A DNA stretch of 44,075 nucleotides from Paratractidigestivibacter sp963640745 (GTDB lineage Bacteria; Actinomycetota; Coriobacteriia; Coriobacteriales; Atopobiaceae). The position numbers were made by a program, and so were the translations under genes. Below are positions 1-9,299 of this stretch, piece by piece. The notes under the pieces are model-generated. The model saw nothing but the letters and a program-made list of their open reading frames with translations, did not search any database and was not told where the DNA came from. The DNA lies in assembly GCA_963640745.1 (NCBI GenBank), contig CAVIBB010000006.1, positions 1-44,075 on the forward strand. Direction: 5' to 3'. Numbering within the stretch: the first letter of the stretch is position 1; each line of letters starts with the position of its first letter.

Positions 1-242
1 CTCTTGAGCTCGGCAAGAACGTCGACGAGCGTCTGCAGGCCGCCGTCGGCAACGAAGGCCACGCAGAAATCAAATGAATCGCAGGCCGCGAGCTGCTCTT
101 TGAGAACCGAGAGAAGGTCGTTGCCCGAGGTCTTGTTGTTTGTGATGGCGTAGGGCTTAAAGCCGTCGTTGGCCGGCTCATGCGAATTGATGAAGCCTTG
201 GCGAAGCCCCTGCTCGAGCGCGTTCTCCTTGAAGTCGTCCAT
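1..242 (-). CDS. N-terminus of PLD-domain DEAD/DEAH helicase-like protein (partial)
   Basis: Only the first ~80 codons are in the window; the gene runs off its left edge. The start ATG (240-242) has a strong ribosome site, GGAGG, a few bases upstream. The visible protein begins MDDFKENALEQG and contains NNKTSGNDLLSVLKEQL, then DSFDFCVAFVADGGLQTL. That pattern (a short linker, a conserved Asn/Gly turn, an amphipathic helix, then a hydrophobic strand ending in a Gly pair) resembles the N-terminal phospholipase-D-like domain of large DEAD/DEAH helicases that also carry a DUF3427 region. Such proteins are thought to act in DNA restriction or repair. The helicase part is not visible, so the assignment rests on a short segment. 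Repeat array 354-585 lies directly upstream. Confidence 0.55.
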   Translation of the reverse strand, partial: MDDFKENALEQGLRQGFINSHEPANDGFKPYAITNNKTSGNDLLSVLKEQLAACDSFDFCVAFVADGGLQTLVDVLAELK

Positions 243-353
243 CGGTCCTCCAACCATGCCGTACATGTGGTCCTCAGGATAGCAGGCGTACCGGACAACA
301 ATTGCCGACCGGCCGGGTCGGGGCCACCGAAGGGCGGTCCGGCTGCGGGCCGT

Positions 354-585
354 GTTGCGCAATCGGGCCTGATGGCAACGGCGGCGACGGACGCGTTGCG
401 TAAAACGGGGTGGTGGCAGCCGAGAGGCCGGAGAAGTTGCGCAAAACGGGGTGATGGCAGCGTTTGGCGTCGTTCTTCTTGCCATTACCCCGGTTTAGAC
501 AACATTTTGCCGCTCGGGCCTGCCATCACCCCGGATTCCACAACGGTCGGGGAGAAGGGATTGCCATCACCCCGGATTCCACAAC
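354..585. repeat. Nested inverted-repeat array A (3 forward + 3 reversed 25 bp units, 41 bp period)
   Basis: Three forward 25 bp units start at 354, 395 and 436. Each begins GTTGCG and ends GATGGCA followed by A or G (GGTGGCA in the second). Three reversed units start at 479, 520 and 561, beginning TGCCAT and ending ACAAC. Within each half the start-to-start distance is exactly 41 bp, so the spacers are 16 bp; the centre is 18 bp (461-478). The array fills most of the 391 bp between the EamA exporter gene and the helicase-like gene, which holds no credible gene. The same unit recurs at 25343-25533. Read as RNA, forward and reversed units could pair into a long interrupted hairpin. Function unknown. 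Confidence 0.85.
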
Positions 586-633
586 GCAATCGCCGCCGCG
601 CCCGCGCCTGTGCCGCCTCGGCCGTCCTCGCGG

Positions 634-1662
634 CTATCCGCGCGCTGCCACGTCCGCCCCGTCCGGCCGGTTGACCACCACGATGCCCGCGCTCACGAGC
701 ACCAGCGCGCACACGGCGAGCGCCGGGCTCAGCACGTCCTTCTCGCCAAGCAGCACGGCCGAGAGGATCGTGCCAAAGACGGGGTTCATGAAGCCGAAGA
801 CCGCGACGCGCGACGCCGGGTTCGCGGCGAGCGCGGCCGACCACAGTGAGTAGGCCGCAGCGCTAATAAAGCCCAGGTAAACAAGGAGTCCCCAGGCCGC
901 AAACGGGCTTGTTCCCGCCGCCGGCGCCACGTGCCCGCCCATCGCCGTGCCCACGACGAGCATCACGGCGCCGCCGATGATGAACTGCCAGCCCGAGAGC
1001 AGCACCGGGTCGTGGTCAGCGGAGAAGCGCTTGCAGAGGTTGCTCGACATCGCCGCCGCAAAGGTCGAGAGGAACACGAGGCCCTCGCCGTCGAGCCGCA
1101 GCCCGAGCGAGCCGCCCGCGATGTCGCCGAGCTTGACCGCGAGGACGCCGGCGAACCCCAGCACGCAGCCGAGCGCCTTCTTGCCGGTCATCGCCTCGGT
1201 GCGGAACGCGAATGCCGCCAGCAGCACGATCAGAAACGAGTTGCTCGCCTCGATGATGGAGCTCGTCACGCCGGCGCAGCGAGAAAGGCCCACGTAGAAG
1301 AAGAGATACTGCAGAATCGTTTGGAACACCGAGAGCGCGGCCGCCGGTGCCCAGTCGCGGCGCTCGGGCACGAACGGGCGCCGTTTCGCGATGCTCATGC
1401 CGACGGCCACGAGCGTCCCCGAGATGAGGAAGCGCTCGCCCGCGAACGCGATGATGGTCGCGACGTCGCTCGAGTCGATGCCAAAGAGCGCGTAGCCGAT
1501 CTTTACGCACGGGAACGCCGAGCCCCACAGCAGGCAGGCGCCGAGGCACGCGAGCACGAGACCCGGCGTGGTGGAAAGAAACGGCTTCTTTTGGGGCCGC
1601 GGGTCCGTCGCCTCGGGGCTGGGCTGGATGCTGGTTTTGGTCTGGCTCTGGGTGCGGCTCAC
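634..1662 (-). CDS. EamA/DMT-family transporter
   Basis: Integral membrane protein of the drug/metabolite transporter superfamily with two EamA repeats. The first repeat includes GLVLACLGACLLWGSAFPCV, the family's usual first helix with W-G-S-x-F. The second begins after the LRLDGEGLVFLSTF segment. About ten membrane helices are expected, and the substrate cannot be inferred. The GTG start at 1660-1662 is chosen because AGAGGA lies six bases upstream. An ATG 14 codons earlier (1704) has no visible ribosome site and would add only a polar stretch. The protein from the GTG is 342 residues, slightly long for the family because of a Pro/Thr/Ser-rich N-terminal tail. It is probably a single-gene unit, with repeat array A downstream and palindromic element 1876-2012 upstream. 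Confidence 0.85.
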   Translation of the reverse strand: MSRTQSQTKTSIQPSPEATDPRPQKKPFLSTTPGLVLACLGACLLWGSAFPCVKIGYALFGIDSSDVATIIAFAGERFLISGTLVAVGMSIAKRRPFVPERRDWAPAAALSVFQTILQYLFFYVGLSRCAGVTSSIIEASNSFLIVLLAAFAFRTEAMTGKKALGCVLGFAGVLAVKLGDIAGGSLGLRLDGEGLVFLSTFAAAMSSNLCKRFSADHDPVLLSGWQFIIGGAVMLVVGTAMGGHVAPAAGTSPFAAWGLLVYLGFISAAAYSLWSAALAANPASRVAVFGFMNPVFGTILSAVLLGEKDVLSPALAVCALVLVSAGIVVVNRPDGADVAARG

Positions 1663-1875
1663 GTTCGGTCCTCTTTGCTGCTTCGGCGGTTTTCCGGCGT
1701 CCATCTTAGCGCCCGCGGAGGCTTGGGTGCGCTAATGGCGCATTGGCTGCGTAGGGTGTTAACCGTCAAGCGAGCAAACAACGGGTATTGCAGGCCCTGC
1801 TGCTGCTACGGAGATGTGGTCAACGTAAAGACCGGGCAGTTCATCTCGGGCCCGTTTTCGGCATCTTTGGCAGCG

Positions 1876-2012
1876 AACTCTCGAGAATGCACGATTGAAT
1901 TGAGGTTGCCTGAGTAGAGAGACCTGTTTTGGAGGGATCAACTGGGCAAATGTGAACGGATTTAGCTTGTCTACTCGTTGAGATTGAATTCAATCGTGCA
2001 TTCTCAAGAGTT
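1876..2012. repeat. 137 bp palindromic element (26 bp terminal inverted repeats)
   Basis: The arms 1876-1901 and 1987-2012 are inverted copies with 25 of 26 bases matching. Each starts (left arm, or right arm reverse-complemented) with AACTC and ends with GATTGAATT. They enclose an 85 bp interior that is AT-richer than the surrounding sequence. The interior contains GAGTAGAGAG followed by ACCTGTTTTGG. A similar core is found in the element at 8313-8441 (there on the opposite strand), so the two look like diverged members of one MITE-like or REP-like family. The rest of the 1663-2127 gap holds the EamA upstream region and the FGAM synthase terminator; no gene is seen. Confidence 0.8.
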
Positions 2013-2034
2013 TGTTCCGCCTTAGCCACAAAGA

Positions 2035-2071
2035 AGCCCCGCCGAGCGCTTTAGCGGCGCTTGGCGGGGCT
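2035..2071 (-). terminator. Rho-independent terminator of FGAM synthase gene
   Basis: A long GC-rich hairpin (arms AGCCCCGCC and GGCGGGGCT, inner arms AGCGC/GCGCT) sits about 55 bases past the FGAM synthase stop. On the minus strand it is followed by TTCTTTG. Confidence 0.7.
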
Positions 2072-2127
2072 GAATTGGTGCGGCGCGGGGCCGGCCGGGG
2101 CGTGCCGGTCTGCGATTCGGGCCGGCG

Positions 2128-5100
2128 CTACTCGGTGAAGTACGCGACGCCGCCCTCGATAAGCGGCTGGAACTTGTTGCCGGGGACGTTCTTGTACAGG
2201 CCCTCGCCCGAGCGCTCGGTGTGGCCCATCTTGCCCAGGACGCGGCCGTCCGGGCTCGTGATGCCCTCGACGGCGAGGATGGAGCCGTTGGGGTTCACGT
2301 CGAGGCTCATGCCGGGCTGACCGGCCTCGTCGACGTACTGCGTGGCCACCTGGCCCTTGGCGGCGAGCTCAGCCACGAGCTCGGGCGACGCGACGAAGCG
2401 GCCCTCGCCGTGCGAAATCGCGATGTTGTGGACCTCGCCGACCTCACACTTGGACAGCCACGGCGAGAGGTTGCTCGCCACGCGGGTGCGTACGAGGCGG
2501 CTCTGGTGACGGCCGATGGTGTTGAAGGTCAGCGTCGGGGCGTCGGGCGTGGCGTCCACGATGTCGCCGTACGGCACGAGGCCGAGCTTGATGAGCGCCT
2601 GGAAGCCGTTGCAGATGCCCAGCATGAGGCCGTCGCGGGACTGAAGCAGCTCGCGGACCGCCTCGGTGACCTCGGGCGCGCGGAAGAACGCGGTGATGAA
2701 CTTGGCGGAGCCGTCGGGCTCGTCGCCGCCGGAGAAACCGCCCGGGATCATGACGATCTGGCTCTCGCGGATGCGGCGCGCGAGCTCGTGGGTGCTCTCG
2801 GCGACGGCCTCGGGCGTGAGGTTGTTGATGACCAGCACCGAGGGGTCGGCGCCGGCGCGGCGGAACGCGCGGGCGGTGTCGTACTCGCAGTTCGTGCCCG
2901 GGAAGACGGGGATCACGACGCGCGGGCGGGCGACCTTAACGGCCGGCGCGGGGCGAGAGACGCCCTGCTCGGCGACGCGGAAGTCGATGGCGTCGACCTT
3001 CTCGCCCTCGCCTCGGTACGGGAAGACGGACTCGATGGCGCCCTCCCAGGCCTCCTGCAGCTCGGCCAGGTCGATGGTCTCGCCGCCGGCGACGAGCTCG
3101 TAGGCCTCGGTGGTGGTGCCCAGGACGTAACCGGTCACGCCGTCGTGCAGCGCCGGGACCTCGGCGTCGTCGGCGAGCTCCACGATAAAGCTGCCGTACG
3201 CAGGGCAGAAGAGCGCCTCGGCCTCAAACGCCGGGTCGCAAGAAAGGCCGAGCTGGTTGCCGACGCACATCTTAAAGAGCGCCTCGGCCGCGCAGCCGTA
3301 GCCCAGCGTGGACACGGCGAGCGCGCCGCCGTTGCCAATAAGCTCCTCGACGATGTCGTAGAGCGCGAGCTCGGAGGTGGCCAGCGGCGTGAGGCCGTCG
3401 CCGTCGTAGTTGGGGGAGAGCACGATGACCTTGTGGCCCACGCCCTTGAACTCGGGGGAGGTCACGCGGTCGACCTTGCCGAGGCCCGTCGCAAACGAGA
3501 CGAGCGTGGGCGGCACGTCGAGGTCCTCGAAGCTGCCGGACATGGAGTCCTTGCCGCCGATGGAACCGATGCCGAGGTCGACCTGCGCCATGAGGGCGCC
3601 GAGGACGGCGGCCATGGGCTTGCCCCAGCGCTCGGGCTCGTCGCGGAGCTTCTCGAAGTACTCCTGGAACGTGAGATAGAAGCCCTTGTGCTCGAAGCCG
3701 GCGGCCACGAGGCGGCTCACCGACTCGACGACGGAGAGATACGCGCCGGTGAACTGGTCGGCCTCCATGAGGTAGGGGTTGAAGCCCCACGCCATGCCGG
3801 AGCAGGTGGTCGTCTCGCCGTCCACGGGGAGCTTGGCGGCCATGGCCATGGCGGGCGTGAGCTGGGTCTTTCCGCCGAAGGGCATGAGGACGGTGGCGGC
3901 GCCGATGGTGGAGTCGAAGCGCTCGGAGAGGCCCTTGTTGGACGCGACGTTGAGGTCGGTCACCAGGCTGTGGAGCTTCTCGGCGAGGGTGTCGCCGGCC
4001 CAGTCGCGCTCGTACTCGGACGGCATGGCCACGTGGACCTCCTGGTCCTTGGGCGCGCCGTTGGAGGCGAGGAACTCGCGGCTCACGTCGACGATCGTCT
4101 TGCCGTTCCAGCCCATGGTCAGGCGCGGGTCGGCGGTCACGGTCGCGACCGGGGTGGCCTCGAGGTTCTCCTCGCGGGCGTAGCCGAGGAACTCCTCGAC
4201 GTCCTCGGGTGCCAGGGCCACGGCCATGCGCTCCTGGGACTCGGAGATGGCGAGCTCGGTGCCGTCAAGGCCCTCGTACTTCTTGGGGACGGCGTTGAGG
4301 TCGACGTGCAGGCCGTCGGCCAGCTCGCCGATGGCGACCGAGACGCCGCCGGCGCCGAAGTCGTTGCAGCGCTTGATCAGGCGGCAGGCGTCGCCGCGGC
4401 GGAAGAGGCGCTGGAGCTTGCGCTCGATGGGGGCGTTGCCCTTCTGCACCTCGGCGCCGCACTCCTCGAGGCNNNNNNNNNNTCCTTCTCCAGGGAATCG
4501 ACGTTGTGGGCCTTCGACGAGCCGGTCGCGCCGCCGATGCCGTCACGGCCGGTGCGGCCGCCGAGAAGCACGATGACGTCGCCGGGGGCGGGGCACTCGC
4601 GGCGCACGTGGGAGGCCGGGGTGGCCGCCACGACGGCGCCGATCTCCATGCGCTTGGCCACGTAGCCGGGGTGGTAGAGCTCGGAGACCTGGCCGGTGGC
4701 GAGGCCGATCTGGTTGCCGTAGCTGGAGTAGCCGGCCGCGGCGGTGGTCACGAGCTTGCGCTGGGGGAGCTTGCCCTCGAGGGTCTCGGATACGGGGACG
4801 GTCGGGTCGGCCGCGCCGGTGACGCGCATGGCCTGGTAGACGTAGCTGCGGCCGGAGAGCGGGTCGCGGATGGCGCCGCCGATGCAGGTGGCCGCGCCGC
4901 CGAAGGGCTCGATCTCGGTCGGGTGGTTGTGGGTCTCGTTCTTAAAGAGGTAGAGCCAGTCCTGCTCCTCGCCGTCGACGTCGACCTTGCACTTGACGGT
5001 GCAGGCGTTGATCTCCTCGGACTCGTCGAGGTTCTTGAGGATGCCCTTGGCCTTGAGGTACTTGGCGCCGATGGTGCCCATGTCCATAAGGCAGATGGGC

Positions 5101-5885
5101 TTCTCGTCGCGGCCGAGCTCGTGGCGCATGGACTGGTAGCGGGTAAAGGCGTCCTTGACGCGCGGGTCGCCCGAGAGGATGTGGTGCAGGCGCGTGCCGA
5201 AGGTGGTGTGGCGGCAGTGGTCGGACCAGTAGGTGTCGATCATCTTGATCTCGGTAATGGTCGGCACGCGGCCCTCGCCGGCGAAGTACTCCTGGCAGAA
5301 CTTGATGTCGGCGAGGTCCATGGCAAGGCCGCGCTCGGCGATAAAGGCCTTGAGCTGGTCCTCGTTGAGGGTGAGGAAGTCCTCGAGGACCTCGACCGGC
5401 TCGGGCTCGGGGACCTTGGCGGTGAGCGTCTCGCGCGCCTCGAGGCTGGCCTCGCGGGCCTCGACCGGGTTGATCACGTAGTGCTTGACGGCGGCGACGT
5501 CGGCCTCGGTGAGCTCGCCCTCGAGCACGTAGACCTTGGCGGAGCGGACCGTCGGGCGCTCGCCCTGGGAGATGAGCTGGATGCACTCGGCCGCGGAATC
5601 GGCGCGCTGGTCGAACTGGCCGGGGAGGAACTCCACCGCGAAGACGGTCGCGCCGTCGGCCGTGGCGGGCATCTGCGCGCTCGCGGTGTCGGTCTGCGGC
5701 TCCGAGAAGACGGTGGGCACGCAGGAGGCAAAGAGCTCCTCGTCGATGCCCTCGACGTCGTAACGGTTGATGATGCGCAGGTTGGCGATGCCGTCGATGC
5801 CGAGCAGCTGACGCAGCTCGCGCTCAAGGGACTTGGCTTCGCCGTCGAATCCGGGCTTCTTCTCGACGTAGACGCGAGAGACCAT
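2128..5885 (-). CDS. purL: Phosphoribosylformylglycinamidine synthase, single-chain (interrupted by assembly gap)
   Basis: Catalyses the fourth step of purine synthesis: FGAR + ATP + glutamine to FGAM. This is the long single-chain form. The N-terminal part, from ATG 5883-5885 with AGGAGG upstream, is PurS-like. Two AIR-synthase-type halves follow, with motifs such as NETHNHPTEIEPFGGAATC, GGRTGRDGIGGATGSSKAH and IKRCNDFGAGGVSVA. The C-terminal glutaminase (PurQ-like) has VFPGTNCEYDTARAF and the nucleophile Cys in LGICNGFQAL (codon 2611-2613). About 1,250 residues are present, as expected for this clade. Ten Ns at 4473-4482 split the frame: 467 codons plus 2 bases lie before them, and 2 bases plus 781 codons after. 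Ten bases cannot restore the frame, so the N run is a placeholder. The gene is probably intact in the organism. Confidence 0.93.
4473..4482. other. Assembly gap (10 Ns) inside purL
   Basis: Runs of N mark unknown sequence. The residues on either side (HNVDSLEK before, LEECGAEVQKGN after) suggest that little or nothing is missing, because the two contig ends seem to encode overlapping versions of the same SLE segment. Confidence 0.97.
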
Positions 5886-6046
5886 AGAGTGACCTCCTGG
5901 ACGAGGATGGCTGTAACCCGTCCATTCTACGGCAATTAAGCTACCGTTCACCGATAAAGCGCAGCTCAAAGGCCATACTTTTTGTTTGGGCCCCTGCCTT
6001 GCGGCCCGGTCTCGAGGCCGCCCTTGGTCTGGCCTCAGGTCTGCTC

Positions 6047-6652
6047 TCAGATCTGCCCCGAGGCCCGCCCGATGCACAGGTCGCACCACTGCCTGACGCG
6101 CTCGCCGACCTCATCGGCGGACAGGTCGTCGACCCGCAGGTAGTCGACGTTGTCCTTGTGGCGAAACCACTCGCGCTTGAGCGGGAGCAGAGTCTGAAGG
6201 TGCTGCTCGAAGAACCGCCGCTTGCGCGTGGGGTCGCCCGCCTTGTGTGCTCGCAGCGTCTCGTCGGAGGCGTCCAAGAAAAGGATGCGGTCGGGCAGGC
6301 ACGCGCGCACCGCCTCGAGCTCGACGTGAAGCGGCTCCTCAACCTCCCAGTCCTCGCCGATGCTGCGCGGGTAATTGAGCGTGTAGAACTCGATCTCCTC
6401 CGCGCCGAAATCCATGATGGTATGGGAGTGGGCAAGCGCTTGCTCGTGCCGCTCGACCTCATTGGCGAGCCAAAGCCGCTGAATTTCCAGATAGTCCTCG
6501 TAGCGGTTTTTGTTAAGGCCCCGGCGCTGGACCTCGGCGATGGTGGCGCCGTGATCTTCCAGGCTAATATGCAGATAGGGGGCTTGTTCCTGCAGGTAAT
6601 GCACGGCGGTTGTCTTTCCGACGGCCATGCATCCTTGAAGCGAGAGGATCAT
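6047..6652 (-). CDS. P-loop kinase-like ATPase of unknown substrate
   Basis: The 201-residue protein starts MILSLQGCMAVGKTTAVHYL, a Walker A loop (G-C-M-A-V-G-K-T-T) directly at the N-terminus. A likely Walker B-type strand is RILFLDASDETL, followed by a lid-like charged segment with HKAGDPTRKRR. This matches the small nucleoside/aminoglycoside-type kinase fold (AAA_33-like), but no substrate-specific motif was recognised. The start at 6652 is preferred over the upstream ATG (6685) because AAAGGAG precedes it at good distance. The homoserine dehydrogenase terminator lies just upstream, so this gene probably has its own promoter. Confidence 0.7.
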   Translation of the reverse strand: MILSLQGCMAVGKTTAVHYLQEQAPYLHISLEDHGATIAEVQRRGLNKNRYEDYLEIQRLWLANEVERHEQALAHSHTIMDFGAEEIEFYTLNYPRSIGEDWEVEEPLHVELEAVRACLPDRILFLDASDETLRAHKAGDPTRKRRFFEQHLQTLLPLKREWFRHKDNVDYLRVDDLSADEVGERVRQWCDLCIGRASGQI

Positions 6653-6683
6653 GCGGTCTCCTTTCTGTCGGGGCGGTGCTGCC

Positions 6684-6722
6684 AAAACAGCCCCGGCGGC
6701 TCGCGTGGGGGCCGTCGGGGCT
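6684..6722 (-). terminator. Rho-independent terminator of hom
   Basis: On the minus strand, CAGCCCCGACGGC pairs across a short loop with GCCGCCGGGGCTG, with one mismatch, and is followed directly by TTTT. It lies about 40 bases past the hom stop and just upstream of the kinase-like gene. Confidence 0.75.
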
Positions 6723-6764
6723 GAAGAAGTTGCGGGACGCGCCCGGTTCGGGCGGCGCGCTTTG

Positions 6765-8095
6765 TTAGTTGGCCATCACGCCGTCGGTCCAGGCGGCAAC
6801 GTCCTCGATGCGCAGGACGTTGGCAACCTCGGCCACGCAGTCGGCGCCGGCGAGCTCGGCCGCGGCGGCCTGCATGTTCTTCTCGACGGCCTTGTGGGTG
6901 AGGAAGATGACGGAGCAGGCCGCGCCGTCGGTCGCCGCGTCCTCGACCTGGTTGATCAGGCTGATGGAGATATCGTTCTTGGCAAAGACGCCCACGACCT
7001 CGGCGAGCGCGCCCACGCGGTCGGCGACCTTGAGGCGCACATAGTACTTGGTCTCGAGCTCGTCCATCGGGCGCAGCGGCAGGGTCTGCTTGAAGGGCTC
7101 GGCCTCGGGCAGGGGCTCGGCGCCCTTGGAGATGGGGTCGGCGAGGGTCAGGATGTCGCCCACGACGGCGCTCGCGGTGGGGAAGGAGCCCGCGCCCGCG
7201 CCGTAGAACATGGTCTCGCCCACGGCGTCGCCCACGACGTAGACGGCGTTCATGGCGCCAGGGAGACCTTGGCGAGCTGGTGATCGAGCGGAATGAGCGT
7301 GGGGTGCACGCGCGCGTCGACGCCGGCGGGGGTGTTGCGGGCAATGCCGAGCAGCTTGATGGTGTAGCCGAGCTCGTGGGCCTGGGCGATGTCCTCGGCA
7401 GCGATGGTGCGGATGCCCTGCTGGAAGACGTCGTCGGTGGTCACGCGGGTGCCGAAGCCGATGGAGGCGAGGATGGCCGTCTTGCTCGCGGCGTCGAAGC
7501 CGTCGACGTCGGCGGAGGGGTTGGCCTCGGCGTAGCCCTTGGCCTGGGCGTCGGCGAGAACGTCGGCGTAGTCGGCGCCCTCGGCCTCCATGCGCGAGAG
7601 GATGTAGTTGGTGGTGCCGTTGAGGATGCCGGCGATGGTGAGGATCTTGTTGCCCACGAGGTCGTGCTCGAGCGTGCTCACGATGGGGATGCCGCCGCCG
7701 CAGCTGGCCTCGCACTTGAGCTGGACGCCGTTCTCGCGGGCCTTGGCCGCGAGCGCCTCGACGTGGCGGCCGAGCAGGGCCTTGTTGGCGGTGACGACGT
7801 GCTTGCCGGCGGCGAAGGCGGCCTCGTAGATCTCGGTGGCGGGGTGCTCGCCGCCGATGAGCTCGACCACGACGTCGACGGCCGGGTCGCTCACCACGTC
7901 GTGCCAGTCGGTGGTGAAGGCCTCGTCGGCGATGCCGCAAGCGCGGGCGGCCTCGGGCTCGAGCGCGCAGGCGCGGGCGATGCCCAGGTCAATGCCGTAG
8001 CTGGCGACGTAATCGTCGTGGTGGGTGTTGATGAGGCGCGCGACGCCCCCGCCCACCGTTCCGAGGCCGATGATGCCGACGTTCACCTTGCGCAT
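6765..8095 (-). pseudogene. hom: Homoserine dehydrogenase, disrupted by a one-base frameshift
   Basis: Converts aspartate semialdehyde to homoserine (threonine/methionine pathway). The start ATG 8093-8095 follows AAAGGAG. The first part reads MRKVNVGIIGLGTVGGGVAR (NAD-binding loop), then VTANKALLGRH and a catalytic-domain segment with GGGIPIV and LNGTTNYIL. This frame ends at a TGA right after LAKVSLAP. The homologous sequence resumes in another frame at GAMNAVYVVGDAVGETMFYG and continues through PTASAVVGDIL to a C-terminal ACT domain (YYVRLKVADRVGALAEV). Adding one G in the GG run near 7256-7257 would give a continuous protein of about 440 residues with S-L-G-A-M-N, the normal family length. 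Both halves look well conserved, which favours a sequencing or assembly error over a decayed gene; a true recent mutation cannot be excluded. Confidence 0.88.
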
Positions 8096-8312
8096 GGGGT
8101 CTCCTTTATACGGTGCTGGTCGCAAGTGCATAAGCGTAAGTGCGCCGATTGTATCCGACGAGTGTGGCGTGGGTGTTACGCGATGTCCCTGCGGCGAGTT
8201 TGACGGGGACGGGAGCGCTTGGGAGCCGCGGGGCGCGTCGGGCGGGCGTCGAAACGCGCTAAATGGGGCCCGCGGTGGCTTTAAATGAGGCCTGGACGGG
8301 GGTCTAAACCGG

Positions 8313-8441
8313 CATGCCCGAGATATCCCATTTTAAAATTGGATTCGTCGAGTATCCGAGGTTGCTCAACAGGCAAAACGTGCCCAAAAAGGCCTTCTCT
8401 ACTCCGCGAATTGAATTTTAAAGTGGGATATCTCGGGCATG
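8313..8441. repeat. 129 bp palindromic element (28 bp terminal inverted repeats)
   Basis: The arms 8313-8340 and 8414-8441 are inverted copies with one mismatch; each begins CATGCCCGAGATATCCCA. The interior contains, on the minus strand, GGAGTAGAGAAGGCC then TTTTTGGG, resembling the interior of the element at 1876-2012. It lies in the 409 bp between ecfT (stop 8505) and hom (start 8095). Otherwise that gap shows only the hom leader and no gene. The element is clearly AT-richer than its surroundings. Confidence 0.8.
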
Positions 8442-8504
8442 GCCAATTAGAGGGCCCTGCGACGTCCGTTTCGGGCGCTCGCGGGGCCGATTTCCGCCCT
8501 GGCA

Positions 8505-9299
8505 CTAGGCCAAATAGACGACCGCGACGATAAAAACCACGGTGATGGCGGCGGCGACGCCGTCGCGGCCGCAAATGCGCTGCTCGTGCAGGTGGGTGCG
8601 CCCCTCGCCGCCTTCGTAGCAGCGGGCATCGAGGGCGCGCGCGAGCCCCTCGGCGTGGCGCAGGCCACTTGCCAGAAGCGCGACCACGACCGGTACGATG
8701 GCCCGCACGCGCCGGCCGATCCCGCCCTCGTCAAGCGCGCCACCGCGCATGGCCTGCGCATCAAGGATGGCGGAGGTCTCGTCGGCGATGGTGGGCACAA
8801 AGCGCAGCATGAGGCTAAAGACCATCGCGATCTCGTGGGCGGGCAGGCCGAACCGTGCAAGCGGCGCCAGCATGGCGTCGAAGGCGTCGGAAAGCTCGGT
8901 CGGCGTCGTGGTCAGCAGAATGAGCGAGCCGACGGCCAGGGCCAGGGCAAAGCGCGCGGTGTACAGGATCGCCGCCCAAACGCCGCCGTCGGTAATGCGC
9001 AGCGGCCCCGCGACCAGGATCGTGCTTCCCGCCTGCACAAATATAAGATTGAAGAGCGAGAGCGCTCCGAGGAAGAAAACCAGCGGCTTTATCTGCGCCG
9101 CGATGCGCCCCAGGGGCACGCGGCTCGCGCCAACCGCCGCCACGGCAAAAACCGCGCCGGCCGCGAGCTGCGCCGGATTGCTCGCACAGAAGAGCGCGAT
9201 CATCGAGGCGAATGCGCAGCAGAACTTGACGCGCGCGTCGAGGGCATGGACGGGGGAGTCGGCTTCATAGTACTGGCCGACCGTGAGCTTAAATGCCAT
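8505..9299 (-). CDS. ecfT: ECF transporter transmembrane subunit EcfT
   Basis: Membrane coupling subunit that links the substrate-binding S component to the ATPases. The 264-residue protein starts MAFKLTVGQYYEADSPVHAL, with the typical D-S-P-V-H-x-L-D-x-R-x-K segment (H-A-L-D-A-R-V-K-F). It has about five or six hydrophobic helices. The two cytoplasmic coupling motifs of the Ala-Arg-Gly type are visible as QAMRGGAL and ALDARCYEGG. The start ATG at 9297-9299 overlaps the end of ecfA by 11 bases, which suggests translational coupling. An upstream in-frame ATG (9344) lies inside ecfA and is less likely. It is the third gene of the riboswitch-controlled operon. Confidence 0.92.
   Translation of the reverse strand: MAFKLTVGQYYEADSPVHALDARVKFCCAFASMIALFCASNPAQLAAGAVFAVAAVGASRVPLGRIAAQIKPLVFFLGALSLFNLIFVQAGSTILVAGPLRITDGGVWAAILYTARFALALAVGSLILLTTTPTELSDAFDAMLAPLARFGLPAHEIAMVFSLMLRFVPTIADETSAILDAQAMRGGALDEGGIGRRVRAIVPVVVALLASGLRHAEGLARALDARCYEGGEGRTHLHEQRICGRDGVAAAITVVFIVAVVYLA

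Noticed and set aside
354..585. CRISPR array
   Set aside because: Units are 25 bp with only 16 bp spacers, they reverse direction in the middle, they vary between copies, and no cas genes are present. The same holds for 26705-27008.
2221..4665. 814-codon plus-strand frame opposite purL
   Set aside because: Repetitive Gly/Val/Ala/Leu/Glu/His composition typical of a shadow; it also reads through the N gap.
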